In this document: positions 8,884-17,482 of the stretch, piece by piece | How the letters are laid out: each line of letters starts with the position of its first letter | Numbering within the stretch: the stretch's first letter is position 1 | Source of the DNA: Nannocystis sp. | GTDB taxonomy: Bacteria; Myxococcota_A; Polyangia; Nannocystales; Nannocystaceae | DNA length: 64,000 bases | Direction of reading: 5' to 3' | NCBI GenBank assembly: GCA_016712315.1 | Contig: JADJRG010000013.1 | Location: 2,702,001 to 2,766,000 of the forward strand | Notes under the pieces: model-generated | What the model saw: only the letters and a program-made list of their open reading frames with translations | What the model was told of the DNA's origin: nothing | Database searches by the model: none | Position numbers and translations under genes: made by a program

Positions 8884-9701
8884 GCGGGGCCGTTGATGTA
8901 CGCGGCGATCCGCGGCGTGAGCCAGACGGCGAGGGCGTAGAGGGCGAGCTCGAGCAGGAGCATGCCGCGGACTCCGCGGCTGATCCGGCGGATGATCGCG
9001 TGGGTGAGCAGCATCGCGGTGACCGCGAGGACCGAGGTGAGGCCCTGCTGCCAGCCGTAGAAGTCGCCAGCGACGGCCTCCGAGAGGACCCAGGCGGCGG
9101 AGAGGAGGAAGTTGGCGGTCGAGAGGCCGAGGCGGCGGTCGTGGTCGAGGCGGATCCGGGTCCTCCAGGTCCGCCCGCCCTCTTCGGCGATGAAGAGGCC
9201 GAGCGCGAGCAGCAGCGAGACCCAGCCGGAGAGGAAGAAGCCGACCGGGATCCACCAGCCGCCGATGTCGTCGCCGACCGCGTCCGCGTCGCCCCAGAGG
9301 CTGCTGCCGAAGAGCATGGCGGTGGCGAGCAGCAGCGCGCTGTAGACGTAGGCGACGGCGGGGTTGCGGCGCTCGCTGATCAGCCGGAGGGGGCGGCCGA
9401 GCAGGAGCGCGCCGACGCCGTGGCCGTAGACGGCGATGAAGCCCCAGCCGAGGACCAGGTAGTAGACCCCGTACTCGAGATCGACGCTCTCGTCGGCGTG
9501 GAAGGCCAAGACGTAGGCGATGTAGAGGGTGCCGAGGGCGCGGGCGAGGCGGAGCAGGCCAGGGTAGGGGTTGCCGCGGAGGTAGAGCTGGCGGAGCTGG
9601 AGCAGGTTGGTGACGGCGTAGCCGCCGACGGCCGCGACGAAGCCCAAGCCGTAGACCATGGACTCCAAGGACTCGAGCAGTGAGATCAGGCCGGGGTTCA
9701 T
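8880..9701 (-). CDS. polytopic membrane protein of the carbamoyltransferase cassette, 273 aa
   Basis: This is a very hydrophobic protein with about seven helices, starting near residue 15 (VYGLGFVAAVGGYAV) and ending WLTPRIAAYINGPA. Charged loops occur near residues 115 and 185 (RTRIRLDHDRR). No family is recognised. Other DUF5989 cassettes encode an SxtJ-type membrane protein here, but this one is twice as long and not obviously related. Its ATG at 9701 overlaps the carbamoyltransferase stop as ATGA, and its own stop overlaps the next ATG in the same way, so the three central genes are probably coupled. Confidence 0.78.
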   Translation of the reverse strand: MNPGLISLLESLESMVYGLGFVAAVGGYAVTNLLQLRQLYLRGNPYPGLLRLARALGTLYIAYVLAFHADESVDLEYGVYYLVLGWGFIAVYGHGVGALLLGRPLRLISERRNPAVAYVYSALLLATAMLFGSSLWGDADAVGDDIGGWWIPVGFFLSGWVSLLLALGLFIAEEGGRTWRTRIRLDHDRRLGLSTANFLLSAAWVLSEAVAGDFYGWQQGLTSVLAVTAMLLTHAIIRRISRGVRGMLLLELALYALAVWLTPRIAAYINGPA

Positions 9702-11434
9702 CGCGTTCGCTCGAGGAGGAGGTCGCCGATGATCATCGCGTCGACGCCGTGGCGCAACCAGAAGGCGAGCGCGTCCTCGGCGCTGGCGACGATCGGCTCG
9801 CCGGCGCCGTTGAGCGAGGTGTTGAGGGCGATCGGGGCCTCTCCTAGCCCTTCGAGGCCGGTCAGCAGGGCGTGCAGCTCGGGGGCGCGGGCGGCCTCGA
9901 CGGTCTGGAGGCGGGCGCTGCCGTCGACGTGGGTGACCGCGCGCAGGCGCGGGAGGGCGGCGGGCAAGACGGGGGCGGTGGTGGTCATGAAGGGGGTGAG
10001 ATCGTCGGGCTCGGCGGCGAAGAATTGAGATGTCTCTTGAGACAGGACCGCAGGGGCGAAGGGGCGGAAGGGCTCGCGCTGCTTGATCACGCGGTTGAGG
10101 CGCTCGCGGGTGGCGAGCTCGCGCGGTGAGGCGAGCAGGGAGCGCTGGCCGAGGGCGCGGGGGCCCCACTCGAAGCGGCCCTGGACGAAGGCGACGAGCT
10201 GGCCGTCGCAGATCCGACGGGCGGCCTCTTGACAGGGATCGTCGACGCGGCGGGGGGCGAGCCCGAGGTGGCGGGCGATCTCGAGGGCGCGGGCTGGATC
10301 GACGGGCAGGCCGAGGGCGGCGCTCTGAAGGGGGGGAGGGCGCGGGTCTCCGAGCTCGGCGCTGGCGAGGAGCGCGGCGCCGAGGGCGCCTCCGGCGTCG
10401 CCAGCGGCGGGCTGGACGAAGAGGCGGCCGTCGCCGGCGTCGCCGCCGCGGGTCCGTAGAAATTGGCTGATCCGGGCGTTGGCGCGGGCGTTGAGGGCGA
10501 CGCCGCCGGCGAGGCAGAGGTGGCGGGCGCCGCTGAGCTGCAGGGCGCGGCCGGCGAGGCCGAGTAAGGTGTCCTCGAGGACAGACTGGAGGGCGGCGGC
10601 GGCGTCGGCGTAGCGGCGATCGGCGGGGTCGCCGAGGTCCCAAGGCTTGGCCTGAGGGCGACGCGGGCCGAGCAGGCGCTCGAGGGCGGGGCCGAAGCCG
10701 AGCTCGGCGTCGCTCATGTGGGCGAAGCAGGCGAGGTCGAGCTGGTAGGAGCCGTCGCCTTGGAGGTGGATGATCTTCTGTAAAAAAACGTCGCGCAGGC
10801 GGCTGGGGTCGCCGAAGGCGGCGAGGCCCATGACCTTGTATTCGCCCTCGTTGACGGCGAAGCCGAGCCAGGCGGTGAGGCCGGCGTAGAGGAGGCCGAG
10901 GGAGTGGGGGAAGTCGACGCTGGCGAGCAGGTCGAGCTGGTGGCCGCGGCCCGACCAGAGGGTGGTGGCGTGGGCCTCGCCGACGCCGTCGACGACCAGC
11001 ACGGCGGCCTCCTGATAGGGCGAGGCGAAGAAGGCGCTGGCGGCGTGGCTGCGGTGGTGATCGAGGGCGACGACACGATCACGCGGGACGCCGAGCGACT
11101 CGGAGAGGTGATCGAGCGCCCAGATCTTGACGCCGAGCTGACTGGCGAGGGCGCGCGGGAACGCCCTCCAGGTGCGCGGCATGTTCTTGAGGAGATGCAC
11201 GAGCACGCGCTCGAGCTTGGCGACGGGGTCCTCGTAGAAGGCGAGGCGATCGACGGCGCGTGGATCGACGCCGGCGTGGTCGAGGCAGGCGAGGGCGGCG
11301 GCGATCGGCAGGCCGGCGTCGTTCTTGATCCGGGAGAGGCGCTCCTCTTGGATCGCGGCGACGACCTGGCCGTCGATCACGAGGGCGGCGGCGGCGTCGT
11401 GGTAATTGCCGGAAATTCCTAAGACGACGGCCAT
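9698..11434 (-). CDS. NodU/CmcH-family carbamoyltransferase, 578 aa
   Basis: Enzymes of this family (NodU, CmcH, TobZ) transfer a carbamoyl group from carbamoyl phosphate, through a carbamoyl-adenylate, to a hydroxyl of a sugar, antibiotic or lipid. The N-terminal ASKHA/Kae1-like domain shows GISGNYHDAAAAL and the metal-binding LDHHRSHAASAFFASPY. GGVALNARANARI lies in the second half. EWGPRALGQRSLLASPR with KQREPFRPFAPAVL marks the C-terminal YrdC-like domain that makes the adenylate. Length is normal and the motifs look intact. The ATG directly follows the stop of the ferritin-like gene. The substrate is unknown, though membrane proteins in the cassette favour a lipid or envelope glycan. A 14-base palindrome lies inside the gene at 10031-10044. 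Confidence 0.93.
   Translation of the reverse strand: MAVVLGISGNYHDAAAALVIDGQVVAAIQEERLSRIKNDAGLPIAAALACLDHAGVDPRAVDRLAFYEDPVAKLERVLVHLLKNMPRTWRAFPRALASQLGVKIWALDHLSESLGVPRDRVVALDHHRSHAASAFFASPYQEAAVLVVDGVGEAHATTLWSGRGHQLDLLASVDFPHSLGLLYAGLTAWLGFAVNEGEYKVMGLAAFGDPSRLRDVFLQKIIHLQGDGSYQLDLACFAHMSDAELGFGPALERLLGPRRPQAKPWDLGDPADRRYADAAAALQSVLEDTLLGLAGRALQLSGARHLCLAGGVALNARANARISQFLRTRGGDAGDGRLFVQPAAGDAGGALGAALLASAELGDPRPPPLQSAALGLPVDPARALEIARHLGLAPRRVDDPCQEAARRICDGQLVAFVQGRFEWGPRALGQRSLLASPRELATRERLNRVIKQREPFRPFAPAVLSQETSQFFAAEPDDLTPFMTTTAPVLPAALPRLRAVTHVDGSARLQTVEAARAPELHALLTGLEGLGEAPIALNTSLNGAGEPIVASAEDALAFWLRHGVDAMIIGDLLLERTR
10031..10044. repeat. perfect 14-bp palindrome TGTCTCTTGAGACA
   Basis: This is a perfect inverted repeat inside the carbamoyltransferase gene, where the minus strand encodes LSQET. 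The identical 14-mer occurs at 60234 and 61143, and variants of the form TGTC-N6-GACA at 51476 and 61096. Its place within a coding region argues against a simple operator. Confidence 0.7.
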
Positions 11435-12130
11435 CTAGGGGCCTTTGGGGGCGACCGACCAGCCGCGGCGGTGCGGGCGGACGAGGCGGAGGAGCAGCCC
11501 GAGGGGGGCGGCGAGCAGGTAGACGAGCAGCATGGTGAGCACGTAGAGGCGCTCGGCGAGGGCGCGGCCGGCTCGTAACCACAGGCGTCCGAGCTCCCAA
11601 CGACGGACGCGGCGGAGGGCGGCGCGGGCGCTGGCTTCGTCGCCCGCGAGCTGGAGCAGGAGCTCGCGGGTGTAGCGGCTGTGGCGGCGCTCGTCGACCA
11701 TGACGGCGCTGAAGAGGGCGGACTCGTGATCGCGGCCGACGGCGGCGAAATATCGCTCATAAGCCTCAAATTGGGCGAGCGCGCGGGCCTCTCCGTGGTG
11801 GACGAAGGCGAGGAAGTCGCGCTCGCCGAGGCGCTCAAAGAGGCGCTCAGAGTCGGCGCTGACGGGCGGGAGGGCGCGCGGACGCGGGGCGGCTGCCGCC
11901 GCTCGTTGGGCCTGCTTGGCGAAGATCTGGGCGTGGCGGGCCTCGTCGTCGGCGTGGCGGAGGTAGGCGGCGGCGCGGGCCGCGGAGGGGGTCGCGGCCG
12001 CGGCGAGGCGCATGTCGAGCATGCTGCCGTGCTCGGCCTGCGCGAAGGCGTGCAGGCGCCGGGCGGTGCGCGCGTGGGTGCGCCAGACGAGCGGGCTGAG
12101 GAGCGCGGCGGTGCGGGCGGTGAGGGACAT
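11435..12130 (-). CDS. ferritin-like diiron protein with C-terminal membrane helix, 231 aa
   Basis: All six ligands of a ferritin-type diiron centre are present: E33, E63 and H66 (DDEARH), E114, and E147 and H150 (DERRH). The protein is therefore expected to bind two irons in a four-helix bundle and could act as an oxygenase, oxidase or iron store. Residues about 192-215 form a Leu-rich membrane helix, followed by a basic tail, which suggests attachment to the inner face of the membrane. It sits between the SGNH hydrolase and carbamoyltransferase genes, so an oxidative step on the same product is a reasonable inference. The chemistry cannot be read from the sequence. Confidence 0.8.
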   Translation of the reverse strand: MSLTARTAALLSPLVWRTHARTARRLHAFAQAEHGSMLDMRLAAAATPSAARAAAYLRHADDEARHAQIFAKQAQRAAAAAPRPRALPPVSADSERLFERLGERDFLAFVHHGEARALAQFEAYERYFAAVGRDHESALFSAVMVDERRHSRYTRELLLQLAGDEASARAALRRVRRWELGRLWLRAGRALAERLYVLTMLLVYLLAAPLGLLLRLVRPHRRGWSVAPKGP

Positions 12131-12178
12131 CCGGGGCGGCGAGGTGCGGTGCGGCGACGATCTGGCGGATCTTCTTTG

Positions 12179-12234
12179 AAAGACATGTCACACAAGACAT
12201 GTCACAAAAGACTGGTCACAAAAGACAGACTGAT
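12179..12234. repeat. tandem array of a 14-bp unit
   Basis: Three and a half units lie head to tail: AAAGACATGTCACA at 12179, CAAGACATGTCACA at 12193, AAAGACTGGTCACA at 12207 and a partial AAAGACA at 12221. The first two units contain the palindrome GACATGTC, and their junctions read TGTC-N6-GAC, like the palindromes elsewhere in the window. The array covers the 3' end of the SGNH gene (stop at 12216) and most of the gap before the ferritin-like gene. It is much richer in A/T than its surroundings. Confidence 0.8.
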
Positions 12235-14564
12235 CCGTCCAACCACGGGGTGCAGGCGCCCGCCTGGCAGGGGTGAGCGTCGTCGCAGGCGGCGTAGCAG
12301 TGGTTGGTGGCGAAGGCGTGAATCTGACCTTGAGGGCATGCGGGCGCGGCGAGCGGGTCGTTCTGGGCGCAGGCGAGGAGCGCGGCGCAGTCGCCCTCGG
12401 CGAAGGCGGCCTTGCAGGGGGCGATGAGGGCGGGGTCGGCCCAGAGCTCGGCGCACGCCTCTTGGCAGCCCTCGGGGCGATCGTAGCCGTCGGGGGCGCC
12501 TGTCTCGCTGCAGAAGTGCTCCTTGCGGCGCGTGATGTGGCAGGCGCAGAGCCCGGCGACCTCGGCGGCGCGCTGCTCGGCGTTTGGGCCGGGCGCGGGG
12601 GCCTGGGCCGCTTTTTTGAGGTCGATGATGGCGGCGCTGCGCTCGTAGGCGCCGTCGCCGGTCGCCGTCCAGCGGACTTGCAGCTCGCGGGCGCCGGTCT
12701 GCCAGAAGAAGCGGGCGGTGATCGGGGCGCCAGGGGTGAGGGGGGTGACGAGGCTCAAGGCGTCGTCGGTGCGGAGGGCCATGGTGGCGGGGGTGGCCCC
12801 TTCGAGCGCTTGGACGGCGATAAAACGATCCTTGGGGCGTTGGCGGCGGCACTGCACCCGGAGCCAGCCGTCGCGGGCTTGGGTGGTGCAGCCGGCGGCG
12901 CTGGAGCCCTTGACCACGATCTCGTCGCTGTAGGACCACTCGTCGGCGCCGGGGGCGAAATTCTGGCCTTCGGGCAGGCCGCCGGCGGGCACGGCGAGGG
13001 GGCGCGCCAGCGGGGCGCTGAGGGCCTCGCTGAAGATCGCTTGGGCGAGCGCGGCTTGGCCCTTGGCGGTCATGTGGATGTCGTGATCGAGGAAGGCGCC
13101 GGGTGAGGCGTCGCGCAGGGCCCCGACGGGGTTGAGGGCGCGCAGGCCGAGGGCGCCGGCGTCGGCGACGAGGTCGCCCAGCAGGACGAGGGACTCGTCC
13201 ATCGACGGGGCGCCTTCGACGCCGTACTTGGCCCACTCGCGCGGGTCGACTTGGACGTCGATCGGTAAGGCGACGACGACGAGCTCGGCGCCGTGGGCGT
13301 CGAAGAGGGCCTTGAACTCGACCAAGTAGTCGTGGAAGACCGAGGGCGGCGGGGGCGGCGGCGGCGGGGCGCCGCGGGCGATCTCTTGGCGGAGGCGGCG
13401 GCGCTCGGCGGTGAGCGCCTCGGCCTCGCTGAGCAGGTCGAGGGTGGTCCTCTTCGCCTTCTTGGCCTCGTCCGCGATGAGCTGGGCGATCAGGGCGTCG
13501 CGCTCGCGGGCGGCCTCGCGGATGAAGGCGGCGGTGAGCGCGACGGAGCGGCTCTCCTCGGCGGAGTCATCAGAGACGATGTCGCCAGGGCGGCCTCGCG
13601 CGATCTCGTGCTTCCACTCGGAGAAGCTGTAGTCGCTGGCCTTGGTGACGAGCTCGTCGAGGGCGTCGCGCTTGGCGACGAGCTCGGCGTCGATGGTGGC
13701 GATGCGGACCTTGGAGGCGGCGAGGGCGGCCTCGGCGGCGTCCTCGGCGGCCTTGGCGGCGGCCTTGGCCTCGCGGCTGGCGTGCACGAGATCGCCAAAG
13801 CCCCCCTCGGAGGGGGTGCCGAGGTCGATCGGCGGGCCGGCCTCGCTGCCCTCAGGGGCCTTGATCTGGCCGCGCTCGTGCAACCAGCGGCGGAGGGCGT
13901 AGACGGCGTGCGACTGGCTGAAGAGCCAGGCTCGGCCAGGGAACTCAAAGCGCTCGGCGGGGGCGGTCTCGCTGCGCACTGCCCAGCCGTCCCAGACGGC
14001 GTGGCGCTCGCGGTTGGGTCGTTCGATCTCAAACGGATCGTTGACAAAATTGAGGACGACGATGACCGCGCGCGGGCGCCGCTCAGCGAGCAGCTCGGCG
14101 GCGACGGCCATGTACTCGCGAGGGCCGTAGGTGGGCACGCCGGCGTTGAGGACAGGGGCGCCGCGCAGCTCGGCGAGGCGGGCGGCGGCGGTCTGATCGT
14201 CCTCGACGCCGAGGCCGAAGACCTGCGAGTCGCCGACGACGATGATCTCGTCGCCGCCCGGCGCCGGCCAGGGGGCGCCGCGGTAGCCGCGATCGTTGAC
14301 GTGGATGGTGGTGACGGGGTTGTCTCGCAGCTTGAAGCGCATGGCGGCGCCAGGGGCGAGGCGGACGCCGAGCTCGGGATCGGCGACGTAAAAATTAACG
14401 TGCGGGAAGGCGCCCTCGGCGCGGGCGCTGAAAAAATACTCGCTGATCACGGCGCCGAGGCCGAGGCCGATGAGCACCTGCGGGAGGATCCAAAGGAGGC
14501 GGCGGCGCTTCTTTTGTTTCTGGGCCGGCGCGAGCGGGGCTTTCGACTCGGGGCTGTTGGACAT
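12216..14564 (-). CDS. membrane-anchored SGNH/GDSL hydrolase with coiled coil and Cys-rich C-terminus, 782 aa
   Basis: A basic N-terminus and one helix (residues about 22-40) anchor a large domain outside the inner membrane. The SGNH signature is visible as VVGDSQVFGLG with nucleophile S113, LNFVND with N175 as block III, and D495-I496-H497 (HDIHMTAKG) as the catalytic Asp-His pair. Such enzymes are esterases or acyltransferases on glycans and lipids. A charged helical insertion, probably coiled coil, occupies about residues 265-400 between catalytic blocks. A beta-rich segment at about 510-630 follows. The last 110 residues hold many Cys, suggesting a disulfide-rich module. It is the first gene of the cassette. 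The array at 12179 overlaps its last codons. Confidence 0.85.
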   Translation of the reverse strand: MSNSPESKAPLAPAQKQKKRRRLLWILPQVLIGLGLGAVISEYFFSARAEGAFPHVNFYVADPELGVRLAPGAAMRFKLRDNPVTTIHVNDRGYRGAPWPAPGGDEIIVVGDSQVFGLGVEDDQTAAARLAELRGAPVLNAGVPTYGPREYMAVAAELLAERRPRAVIVVLNFVNDPFEIERPNRERHAVWDGWAVRSETAPAERFEFPGRAWLFSQSHAVYALRRWLHERGQIKAPEGSEAGPPIDLGTPSEGGFGDLVHASREAKAAAKAAEDAAEAALAASKVRIATIDAELVAKRDALDELVTKASDYSFSEWKHEIARGRPGDIVSDDSAEESRSVALTAAFIREAARERDALIAQLIADEAKKAKRTTLDLLSEAEALTAERRRLRQEIARGAPPPPPPPPSVFHDYLVEFKALFDAHGAELVVVALPIDVQVDPREWAKYGVEGAPSMDESLVLLGDLVADAGALGLRALNPVGALRDASPGAFLDHDIHMTAKGQAALAQAIFSEALSAPLARPLAVPAGGLPEGQNFAPGADEWSYSDEIVVKGSSAAGCTTQARDGWLRVQCRRQRPKDRFIAVQALEGATPATMALRTDDALSLVTPLTPGAPITARFFWQTGARELQVRWTATGDGAYERSAAIIDLKKAAQAPAPGPNAEQRAAEVAGLCACHITRRKEHFCSETGAPDGYDRPEGCQEACAELWADPALIAPCKAAFAEGDCAALLACAQNDPLAAPACPQGQIHAFATNHCYAACDDAHPCQAGACTPWLDGSVCLL

Positions 14565-14759
14565 ACGGCGCTTGTCTCTTGGCGCGGCGACGAGGAGAGA
14601 TCGATCGCGGGCGCTGGGTTGTATCCGGCAGAGTAGCGCGTCGCTCGAGGTGTCGGGCAGGGCGCCTTCGCGCGGCCTCGGGGGTGAACCGCGCAGCCCC
14701 GCGAAGGGGCGCTATTCGGGCCTTGTCGGCGTAAGTGCGGCGAGGGAGGATTGTTGACG

Positions 14760-15686
14760 ATGTTACGGCGGCGGCGGGGCTCGGTTCGATCGTTCTACGC
14801 GGCGTTGGTGGCCGGCTCGTTGGGGCTCGGCTGCTCCAAGCCGAACCCTGGGTGGTTAGATGATGAGAGCGCGAGCGACGGCACGAGCGATGGCACGAGC
14901 ACGAGCACGAGCGCGAGCGCGGGAGAGTCGACGAGCACGAGCACGAGCGCGGGGGAGCCGACGAGCACGAGCACGAGCACGAGCACGAGCGCGGCTGATA
15001 CAGGGACGGAGACGAGCACGACGGGGGAGCCGCTGCCGAGCTGCGGGCCGCTGGCGGGAGCGGTCGTGCAGTGGGACGCGCCGAAGGAATTTTGCCAATT
15101 AGGGGTGCAATTCGGGCTCAAGATCACCGGCGGTCAGGGGCAGGCGCAGGCGGAGCTGTGCTCCTCGGGCTGCGGGCTCTGCTTCGGGGTGATGATCGCG
15201 GTCGGTGAGGAGCTGCTCGATCTGATCCCGGAGGGGAGCTGCTTGTCGGTGGTCCATGACGGGGTGTGGGCGCCGGAGGACCCGGAGACGCTCAGCGGCT
15301 GCAAGACGACGGGGGTGCAGATCTACTTGAACGAGGACAATGAGCCGCTCTATGTGGCTTCGTCGCGGGTGTTCGCGCCGCCGAAGGGGCTCGACCCGGC
15401 GTTCGCCTTGGAGGTGACGGCGGCCGAGGAGGTCGAGTGCTCGTGCGATCTCGACGTGTGCTGCGAGGACGCCCCAGCGGGCCGCTACAAGCTGCAATTC
15501 GCGAAGGATGGCGATGTGCAGACCCTGGAGCCAGGGAGCATGGCGCTGGGCGATTACTCGCTCAGCGGCCTGACATACTGGGTCGAGGCGCTGCGGGGGC
15601 ATCGCCGCGGCTACGCGACCAAGGGGGCGATGAGCTGCGAGTCGCCGATCGATCTCGTCGACTGGCAGATGTTCCGCCTGCCTTGA
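14760..15686 (+). CDS. Cys-rich lipoprotein with Ser/Thr/Gly/Glu linker, 308 aa
   Basis: The ATG at 14760 follows GGGAGGA at a nine-base spacing, so the upstream TTG codons are unlikely starts. A signal with lipobox SLGLGC places the protein on a membrane. Residues about 38-90 are a low-complexity linker of repeated Thr-Ser with Ala-Gly-Glu, encoded by an ACGAGC-type DNA repeat at 14890-15030. A globular region with about fourteen Cys follows, including CSSGCGLC and CSCDLDVCC. This build is common in secreted proteins of Nannocystis-type myxobacteria. No enzymatic motif is seen. It diverges from the SGNH gene across about 195 bases that contain an imperfect GC-rich inverted repeat near 14661-14712. 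Confidence 0.75.
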   Translation: MLRRRRGSVRSFYAALVAGSLGLGCSKPNPGWLDDESASDGTSDGTSTSTSASAGESTSTSTSAGEPTSTSTSTSTSAADTGTETSTTGEPLPSCGPLAGAVVQWDAPKEFCQLGVQFGLKITGGQGQAQAELCSSGCGLCFGVMIAVGEELLDLIPEGSCLSVVHDGVWAPEDPETLSGCKTTGVQIYLNEDNEPLYVASSRVFAPPKGLDPAFALEVTAAEEVECSCDLDVCCEDAPAGRYKLQFAKDGDVQTLEPGSMALGDYSLSGLTYWVEALRGHRRGYATKGAMSCESPIDLVDWQMFRLP

Positions 15687-15694
15687 GAGGCAGA

Positions 15695-17482
15695 TCAGCG
15701 CGACCGCTCGAAGGTGAAGATCGCGTCGCGTGTCCTTAAAGTCAGGTTGGTGGCGGCGCCGCCTTCAGGGCCGCCGAAGGCGGCGGTGGTGCCGGCGGTG
15801 TCCTTAAAGAAGAAGGCGTCGGGGCCGCTGGGGTGCATCCACTTGCTGCCGTGGTCGCTGATCGAGAGGCGCAGGCGGCCCTCGCTCTCGACCACCTTGA
15901 CTTGATCGAGGCGGGCGAGGTGCTCGGGGGCGATGACCTTCTCGTAGCGGCGGCGGGTGAGCGCGTCGAGCGCGTAGTCGCCGACGTAGCGGGGGTGCAG
16001 GGCGCGATCGAGGGGCTGCTCGGCGGGCTCACGCGGGGCCTCAGCGGCGCGGCCGTGGGCGAGGGCCAGCAGATCTTCGGCGATTGTTTGAGAGTCGACG
16101 ATCTCGGTGCCGGACAAGACGACGGCGGTGAGGCCGACGCCGCGCAGACGGAGGATCGCGCCGTTGTAGCCGGCGGCGCCGCCTGGGTGGCCGATGGTGG
16201 GCTGCCCGAAGGCTTCGCCGAGGATCCAGCCGAGGCCGTAGTTGTCGCGCACTGGGGTCGACATGGCGGCGAGGCTGGCCTCGGAGAGCAGGCGGCCGCT
16301 GTGCAGGGCGTGGTCGAAGCGGACGAGATCTTCGACGTTGGACCAGAGTCCGCCGGCGGCGCGGCCGTACTGGATCTCGTTGGCTCCCTCGAGGTCTTCG
16401 AGCTCGTCGTTGAACTGGCGACCCATGACTTGGCGCGAGAGATCGAGCGCTCGCCGCTCGTCGAGGGGGCCCTTGTCGGCGTGGAGCTGGAGATCGAAGC
16501 GGGTCGAGTGCATGCCGGCGGGGGCGAGGATCTGGTCGGAGATGTATTGTTGATAGTCAGACGATCCTCCGACGCGGGTGATGACCTCGCCGAGCAGGAC
16601 GAAGCCGCTGTTGCTGGGATCAAAGTCGCTGCCGGGCGCGAACTCGAGCGGCTGCGCGGCGACGATTTTTAAGAGATCGAGGTCGCTCTTGGGGTGGGCG
16701 GACCAGACCTCCAAATAAAGATCGTCGGTGTAGTTGGGGATCCCGGAGGTGTGGCTGAGCAGGTGACGGGCGGTGACGATCTCGCGGCCGTAGGGGCGGT
16801 GGGCGGCGCAGAACTCGGGCACGTAGGTGCATACGTCGGCGTCGAGGTCGAGGCGGCCGCGCTCGGCGAGCTGGAGGGCGGCGACGGCGGTGAAGAGGCT
16901 GGTGAGGGTGCCGATCCGATACACGGGGTCGGGCTGGCTGACCTCGCCGAAGTTGTCCCTTTTAAAAAGGATCTCGCCGTCTTGGGCGAGGGCGAGGGCG
17001 CCGTGGAAGGCGAAGGCGCGGCCCCATCCGGCGCCGTAGCCGGCGATGTAGGCGGGGATCGTACGGTCGAGCTCGCCGAGGCGCAGGGCGTCGCCGAAGC
17101 GGGGCTTGTCGGCGGGGGCCTCGGGCAAGGGGCTGGCCTGGGCGCTGAGGGGCGGCGCTCCCTCGGGGCGGGGGCCCTCATCCACGCTCACGCGTAGGTG
17201 CGACGGCTGGCGCTGTTGCCATACATCTGGCCTTGAGAGCAGGACACCAAGACCACCTGCAGCGGCGGCGACGGCCAAGCCGGCGACGGCGACCCTCCAC
17301 CAGCGCGCGGGCGCGGCGAGCTCTGGCGTGAAGGTGTCGGCGGCGGGTCCGTGGGGCGGCGCGGCGTCGGCGAGGGCGGCGGCGAGGACCCGATCGGTGA
17401 AGTCGTCCGGGGGCTCGAGGGCGGTGAGGGTGCGCAGGGCGTCGCGCTCGGCGTGGGGATCGAGGGGCTTATTGGTGGGCAT
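15695..17482 (-). CDS. anti-sigma-factor-like/beta-lactamase-like fusion with degenerate active site, 595 aa
   Basis: Residues 1-60 are a short helical region rich in acidic residues. A membrane helix (about 61-83) and a Pro-rich linker follow, then a class C beta-lactamase/DD-peptidase fold (about 130-595). The gene overlaps the upstream ECF sigma gene by 14 bases, so the N-terminus is read as an anti-sigma domain and the rest as an extracytoplasmic sensor. The fold is recognisable by LLSHTSGIPNY, SNSGFVLLGEVITR and GHPGGAAGYNG. The catalytic SxxK is replaced by T192-L-T-S195 (in RIGTLTSLFTA), and the YxN Tyr by Pro (P289-S-N). Ordinary beta-lactamase or peptidase activity is therefore unlikely; binding of a peptidoglycan or beta-lactam ligand is an inference. 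Confidence 0.85.
   Translation of the reverse strand: MPTNKPLDPHAERDALRTLTALEPPDDFTDRVLAAALADAAPPHGPAADTFTPELAAPARWWRVAVAGLAVAAAAGGLGVLLSRPDVWQQRQPSHLRVSVDEGPRPEGAPPLSAQASPLPEAPADKPRFGDALRLGELDRTIPAYIAGYGAGWGRAFAFHGALALAQDGEILFKRDNFGEVSQPDPVYRIGTLTSLFTAVAALQLAERGRLDLDADVCTYVPEFCAAHRPYGREIVTARHLLSHTSGIPNYTDDLYLEVWSAHPKSDLDLLKIVAAQPLEFAPGSDFDPSNSGFVLLGEVITRVGGSSDYQQYISDQILAPAGMHSTRFDLQLHADKGPLDERRALDLSRQVMGRQFNDELEDLEGANEIQYGRAAGGLWSNVEDLVRFDHALHSGRLLSEASLAAMSTPVRDNYGLGWILGEAFGQPTIGHPGGAAGYNGAILRLRGVGLTAVVLSGTEIVDSQTIAEDLLALAHGRAAEAPREPAEQPLDRALHPRYVGDYALDALTRRRYEKVIAPEHLARLDQVKVVESEGRLRLSISDHGSKWMHPSGPDAFFFKDTAGTTAAFGGPEGGAATNLTLRTRDAIFTFERSR

Noticed and set aside
14880..15030. Microsatellite or possible CRISPR-like repeat
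   Set aside because: Short continuous repeat without spacers, in frame inside a lipoprotein gene.
14856..15127. Arg/Ala and Val/Leu repeat peptides in other frames of the lipoprotein linker
   Set aside because: They arise from the ACGAGC-type repeat that encodes the Thr/Ser linker.
15695..17482. Beta-lactamase resistance gene
   Set aside because: SxxK and YxN motifs are lost and the gene is fused behind an anti-sigma-like N-terminus.
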